Part shown: in pieces, positions 50,717 through 53,781 of the stretch
Position numbering within the stretch: position 1 is the stretch's first letter
Layout: each line of letters starts with the position of its first letter
Assembly (NCBI GenBank): GCA_013360585.1
Contig: JABWBH010000029.1
Coordinates: forward strand, 1 to 53,781
From: Phycisphaerae bacterium
GTDB lineage: Bacteria; Planctomycetota; Phycisphaerae; UBA1845
Direction: 5' to 3'
DNA: 53,781 nt
The notes under the pieces: model-generated
The model's database searches: none
What the model was told of the DNA's origin: nothing
Seen by the model: the letters and a program-made list of their open reading frames with translations, nothing else
Program-made: the position numbers and the translations under genes

Positions 50717-51664
50717 ATGCCGGCTGAACGCATCGCATCGCTGCTCGCCGCTGGAACCGAGATCGTCGCCGAACTCGGCCTTCTCGACCGCCTCGTCGCG
50801 ATCAGTCACGAGTGCGATCGTCCCGCTGGCGCGCTGTCGCGCCCCCGCGTCACGCGCACGCGCATCGATCCGTCGCGCGACAGTGCCGATGTGGACCGGC
50901 AGGTTCGCGCCGCCCTCGCCGCCGGGCTTCCGCTTTACGACATCGACCTTGACGCCCTCACCCGGCTCGCCCCGGACCTCCTCCTCACGCAGGCGCATTG
51001 CGAGGTCTGCGCGGTCGATGTTCGCGCCGTGCAGACCGCCGTCGCAGCCGCCCCGGCGTTGAAAGGCGCGACGGTCGTCTCGCTGAATCCGGTCTCGCTC
51101 GGCGACATGCTCGTCGATCTTCAGCGCGTCGCCGACGCGGCAGGCGTGACCGAAGCGGGACGCGCGGCGGTGGACCGCCTTCAAACCCGCATCAACGCCG
51201 TCGCAGGCCGCACCGCGTCACGAACCAACGCCGATCGACCTCGCGTCGCCTGCATTGAGTGGGTCGAACCCCTGATGATCGCCGCCAACTGGATGCCCGA
51301 ACTCGTGCATCGGGCCGGCGGGCGGTGCGACCTGACCCGTCCCGGCGAGCGAAGCCGCGTCACTCGGTGGGACGACGTGATCGCCTTCGATCCCGAGATC
51401 ATCGTCGTCATGCCCTGCGGGTTCGACCTCGACCGCGCCGTGCGAGAAGCGGCGACGCTTTCCCGCCTTCCGGGATGGCGTCGCACCTCGGCCGTCAGGT
51501 CCGGCCGGGTGTACGCCGCCGACGGCAATGTTTACTTCAACCGGTCCGGTCCCGGCCTCGTGGACAGTCTCGAACTGCTGACCGCCCTGCTGAACCACGA
51601 AGCGGCGACGGACGTTCGTTTCGCCGGCGCCATCGCCCCGCTGTCGGACGCCTTTGCGGGTTAA
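50717..51664 (+). CDS. BtuF-like corrinoid-binding protein without signal peptide
   Basis: A 315-residue protein of the helical-backbone metal-receptor/periplasmic-binding family. The first lobe starts ERIASLLAAGTEIVAELGLL and has the HECDRP signature of cobalamin-binding relatives; LAPDLLLTQAHCEVCAVDV and VVMPCGFDLDRAV are further family marks. Unlike transport-linked BtuF it has no signal peptide, so it should be cytoplasmic, a known variant whose role is uncertain. It lies close behind cysC. No btuC or btuD permease genes are in the window. Confidence 0.82.
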   Translation: MPAERIASLLAAGTEIVAELGLLDRLVAISHECDRPAGALSRPRVTRTRIDPSRDSADVDRQVRAALAAGLPLYDIDLDALTRLAPDLLLTQAHCEVCAVDVRAVQTAVAAAPALKGATVVSLNPVSLGDMLVDLQRVADAAGVTEAGRAAVDRLQTRINAVAGRTASRTNADRPRVACIEWVEPLMIAANWMPELVHRAGGRCDLTRPGERSRVTRWDDVIAFDPEIIVVMPCGFDLDRAVREAATLSRLPGWRRTSAVRSGRVYAADGNVYFNRSGPGLVDSLELLTALLNHEAATDVRFAGAIAPLSDAFAG

Positions 51665-51810
51665 CGCGTGATCCGAGGGTTCGCCACCGACGCCGCATTT
51701 GTGAAACGCGGCGCCCCGTGACAGACTTGCCGAACCGCGACCCCGAGGACGTCATGCCGAGGAGCGTTCGCGGAAACCGCGCGGAAACGTGTTTATCACC
51801 GGAAACCGCA

Positions 51811-51840
51811 GAACCCCGCTTCCTCACGGGCGCGGCTCGG
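51811..51840 (+). repeat. Intergenic repeat family, copy D
   Basis: CCCCGCTTCCTCACGGGCGC is followed by GGCTCGG. It lies 44 bp before the next gene and in the same orientation as the other copies. Confidence 0.5.
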
Positions 51841-51883
51841 CGGAGCGTCGGTCAACGAGGGCTGAGGCGGTAGACTGCCGGAC

Positions 51884-52453
51884 ATGAGTTCACTGTTGTT
51901 CGAGAACCCGGTGCGATGGGGGATGCTGTCCGTCGGGGCGATCGTCGTTGCGGCGGCGATCGCCCGCGTTCGTCCATCAAAGCGAACCGGACGCGCGGTC
52001 CTCGCCGTCGCCGCCGCGGGACTGGCGGGACTCGTGCTTCAACTGACGGTGCAGACCGCGCGCGAGCGCCTGATCGCCACCTGCGTCGCGATGGCCGGCG
52101 ACGTCGAACGTGGAGACCTGGATCGGCTGGCCGATCGCCTCGACCTCTCGCTGAACGCCGAAGGGATGGACCGCGAGCGCTTCCTCGACGCCGCCCGCCG
52201 CACCCTGACGCACTATCATCCGGAGGAGCCCCGGTTGGCGCGGTTTGAGGTGACGCTCGAAGCCGAGGACCGCGCCGTCGTCGTGTTTGACGCCACCTGC
52301 CGCGTCGTGACGAGTACGCAGGTGCTGGATCGGATTCTGACGCGCTGGAGACTGAATTTCCTGCGAGAGGGCGACGAGTGGCGCGTTCGGCGCATCGAGA
52401 TGCTGCCGGCGCCCAACTCGCCTCTGTCGAAGCTGTCGGACGTGCTTCCCTGA
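51884..52453 (+). CDS. Small membrane protein with NTF2-like domain
   Basis: A 189-residue protein with two hydrophobic helices near the N-terminus (WGMLSVGAIVVAAAIA; AVLAVAAAGLAGLVLQL) and a soluble domain of about 130 residues. The domain has a helix-rich start (ARERLIATCVAMAGDVERGD) followed by strands (LARFEVTLEAEDRAVVVFDAT, WRLNFLREGDEWRVRRIEML), similar in order to SnoaL/NTF2-like folds. TAGACT at 51871-51876 lies 7 bases before the ATG, another possible leaderless start with a weak -35 box. It has no family name. Confidence 0.6.
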   Translation: MSSLLFENPVRWGMLSVGAIVVAAAIARVRPSKRTGRAVLAVAAAGLAGLVLQLTVQTARERLIATCVAMAGDVERGDLDRLADRLDLSLNAEGMDRERFLDAARRTLTHYHPEEPRLARFEVTLEAEDRAVVVFDATCRVVTSTQVLDRILTRWRLNFLREGDEWRVRRIEMLPAPNSPLSKLSDVLP

Positions 52454-52464
52454 TCGTGCCGCCG

Positions 52465-53199
52465 ATGTCACGACTTCATCGAAAAATGTCCGTCATCGTT
52501 CCGACGTACCGCGAGGCCGCCAACCTCGAGGAACTGACCCGCCGTCTCTTCGCTGCGATCCGCGGCTCGGGCTGGGAGGCGGAGCTGATTTTCGTGGACG
52601 ACGACTCTCGCGACGGCACGGCGGAACTTGTCGAGCGATTCCACCGCGAGTTCGAGGTGCGCTGCATCACGCGCGTCGGCCGGCGCGGCCTCTCGACCGC
52701 GGTGATCGAGGGGCTGGACGCCGCCCGGCATGATGTGCTCGTCGTGATGGATGCGGACCTTCAGCACCCGCCCGAGCTCGTGCCGATCCTGGCGGCGGCG
52801 GTCGAGGAAGGCGGTGCGGAATTCGTCCTCGCCTCCCGTTACACCGAGGGCGGCGGCATCGCGGAAAACTGGTCATGGATCCGCCGGTTGGCAAGCCGCA
52901 CGGCCTGTCTTCTGGCCCGCGGACTGACCCGCGTTTCCGATCCGATGTCCGGTTTCTTCGCCCTTCCTCGCAAGACCTACGCCCGCGCCGCTGCGCTTTC
53001 TCCCGTCGGGTACAAGATCGCCCTGGAACTCATCGTCAAGTGCGGCAGTCCCCCGGTCGCGGAGATTCCCTTCCGCTTCGATCTGCGCCGCCACGGCGAA
53101 AGCAAGTTCTCGCTTAACGAGCAGGTCAACTACGTGCGCCACCTGCTGAGGTTGTACGCTTTCCGGTACGGAAGCCGGCGCCGACCCTCGCCGCCTTGA
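52465..53199 (+). CDS. Family 2 glycosyltransferase, DPM1-like
   Basis: A 244-residue GT-A glycosyltransferase close to dolichol/polyprenyl-phosphate mannose or glucose synthases. MSVIVPTYREAANLEELTRR opens the fold, the nucleotide-sugar site has VDDDSRDGT, and the DxD is in VVMDADLQHPPEL; ASRYTEGG, SDPMSGFFALPR and FRFDLRRHGESKFSL are further marks. It lacks C-terminal membrane helices, as do soluble DPM1 proteins. It would make polyprenyl-phosphate sugars, the donors used by GT-C enzymes such as the one proposed at 949. The ATG chosen leaves 11 bases after the preceding gene; a later ATG at 52486 is possible. Confidence 0.9.
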   Translation: MSRLHRKMSVIVPTYREAANLEELTRRLFAAIRGSGWEAELIFVDDDSRDGTAELVERFHREFEVRCITRVGRRGLSTAVIEGLDAARHDVLVVMDADLQHPPELVPILAAAVEEGGAEFVLASRYTEGGGIAENWSWIRRLASRTACLLARGLTRVSDPMSGFFALPRKTYARAAALSPVGYKIALELIVKCGSPPVAEIPFRFDLRRHGESKFSLNEQVNYVRHLLRLYAFRYGSRRRPSPP

Positions 53200-53260
53200 T
53201 TCTTCTTACCGTCGCCCTGGCGGCAATCCTCTAGGTAGAACCGAAAAGAGGCTTACCCGA

Positions 53261-53285
53261 GTCGCGCGGCTTCAGCCCGCGCGAC
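53261..53285 (+). terminator. Hairpin downstream of the glycosyltransferase
   Basis: GTCGCGCGG and its complement form a 9 bp stem around a 7-base loop, 61 bases after the stop codon. No T run follows, so termination is uncertain. Confidence 0.35.
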
Positions 53286-53522
53286 GGGTCGCGCGGCGAC
53301 AACCACGCTCAAAAAAAGGCTCATCTTGCCGCGATTCACCGGGTCGGGTCCGGTCAGGCGACGATGCATGATCGGCATCAGACAAGCGGAGACTCACGAG
53401 TGGGGAAACAAGAGAGCGGTCGCCTCGTCGGCGCGCCAACAGCGCCTTTCCGGCATCGTAAAAACGAACCGACCGACGCCTGATTCAGGCGCCGGCCGGA
53501 TCATCTTCGCTTCTCGGATCGC

Positions 53523-53624
53523 TCAGTTCCGCACGGGGATCCGCACGACCCTCTCGGTGCTGTTCAGATCGGTGTCGGTTTCTTCAAACTCGTCACTCGA
53601 ACCAGACTCGAAAACCCGCCGCAC
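53523..53624 (-). CDS. Possible 33-residue minus-strand frame
   Basis: From a GTG directly beyond the hairpin the frame reads MRRVFESGSSDEFEETDTDL and ends RVVRIPVRN. The acidic stretch and codon use look protein-like, as if it were the tail of a secreted protein, but there is no ribosome-binding site and it starts right after a terminator. It may be a relic. Confidence 0.2.
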   Translation of the reverse strand: MRRVFESGSSDEFEETDTDLNSTERVVRIPVRN

Positions 53625-53651
53625 GGGAGGGCGTCGCGTGGACGCCCTCCC
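53625..53651 (-). terminator. Strong hairpin behind the Cys-rich gene
   Basis: A perfect 11 bp stem (GGGAGGGCGTC and complement) with a 5-base loop lies 31 bases after the stop codon of the minus-strand partial gene. TTTT follows 10 bases later on that strand. Confidence 0.65.
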
Positions 53652-53682
53652 GGCGACGAAAACTTCACAACGCTACGTCAGA

Positions 53683-53781
53683 CTACCGGCAACGCTTGCA
53701 GTTGCGCGGCGGAGCGTCGCAGCCGACCAGATCAGCGCTGACCTTGCAGGCCGCGCCGTTCGGGCAGGCGTTGAAACCACG
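53683..53781 (-). CDS. Cys-rich protein, 3' end only
   Basis: The last 32 codons of a minus-strand gene that begins outside the window: FNACPNGAACKVSADLVGCD and then PPRNCKRCR. Five cysteines in 32 residues suggest an exported disulfide-rich end. A strong hairpin follows. Nothing about the rest of the protein can be said. Confidence 0.5.
   Translation of the reverse strand, partial: RGFNACPNGAACKVSADLVGCDAPPRNCKRCR

Larger units (their letters stand above)
53200..53682. other. 483 bp region with hairpins
   Basis: It contains the GT2-proximal hairpin, a small minus-strand frame and a terminator-like hairpin, listed separately. The middle part (about 53290-53520) shows nothing I recognise. 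Confidence 0.5.

Noticed and set aside
1-53781. tRNA, rRNA, tmRNA, RNase P or riboswitch genes
   Set aside because: I read the gaps for conserved T-loop and core motifs and found none; a covariance-model search would settle this.

Overview
The window is GC-rich bacterial DNA that reads as a planctomycete, most likely of the Phycisphaerae type. The evidence is a prepilin with the planctomycete-style [13 protein letters not shown] segment and a downstream DGH motif, secreted DUF4159 and TPR-metallopeptidase proteins, a PEP-CTERM-like sorting tail, Cys-containing C-terminal modules on secreted proteins, and repeated short intergenic sequences. I see no rRNA, tRNA, CRISPR array, transposase or phage structural gene. 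Taxonomy is inferred from protein style only.

Layout. 0-10.4 kb: a truncated Cys-rich secreted protein, a minus-strand trio (DUF2752 membrane protein, SMUG1-type uracil-DNA glycosylase, GT-C-like membrane protein) and a divergent plus-strand run of three exported proteins. 10.4-26 kb: mostly housekeeping genes: PIN-PhoH ATPase, a sulfotransferase fused to an alpha/alpha toroid, tandem DinB, rpe-small membrane protein-accD, DUF192 lipoprotein, PPi-type phosphofructokinase with inorganic pyrophosphatase, citrate synthase, a PEP-CTERM protein, ispF, arsC and ornithine aminotransferase. 26-35 kb: proS, a FecR-domain protein, ispH, a pseudopilin, a PAP2 lipoprotein and a secreted metzincin with a long regulated-looking leader.

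35-45.5 kb holds the most unusual locus. A minus-strand block encodes a coiled-coil protein, an FGE-sulfatase-fold protein without the catalytic cysteine pair, a zinc-ribbon P-loop GTPase resembling the DO-GTPase2 group, and a large protein resembling GAP1 (GTPase-associated protein 1). A divergent gene encodes a 1138-residue coiled-coil protein with the same overall plan as the smaller one: coil, Pro-rich linker, basic tail. I propose this as one GTPase-centred system with two filament- or scaffold-like partners. An isomerase and a UbiA prenyltransferase lie downstream on the same strand.

45.5-53.8 kb: a very large exported carboxypeptidase-regulatory/thioredoxin protein, a GNAT acetyltransferase, a HIT protein, APS kinase (a possible PAPS source for the sulfotransferase), a BtuF-like corrinoid-binding protein, a small membrane protein, a DPM1-like glycosyltransferase, and the 3' end of a Cys-rich protein with a strong hairpin behind it.

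Regulation visible in the sequence: several -35/-10 pairs with 17-18 bp spacing, at least two of them placed so that the mRNA would be leaderless (phoH-like, arsC), and others giving long leaders (ispH, metzincin). Four copies of a roughly 30 bp intergenic repeat lie in one orientation, and one 96 bp element has terminal inverted repeats and two internal hairpins.
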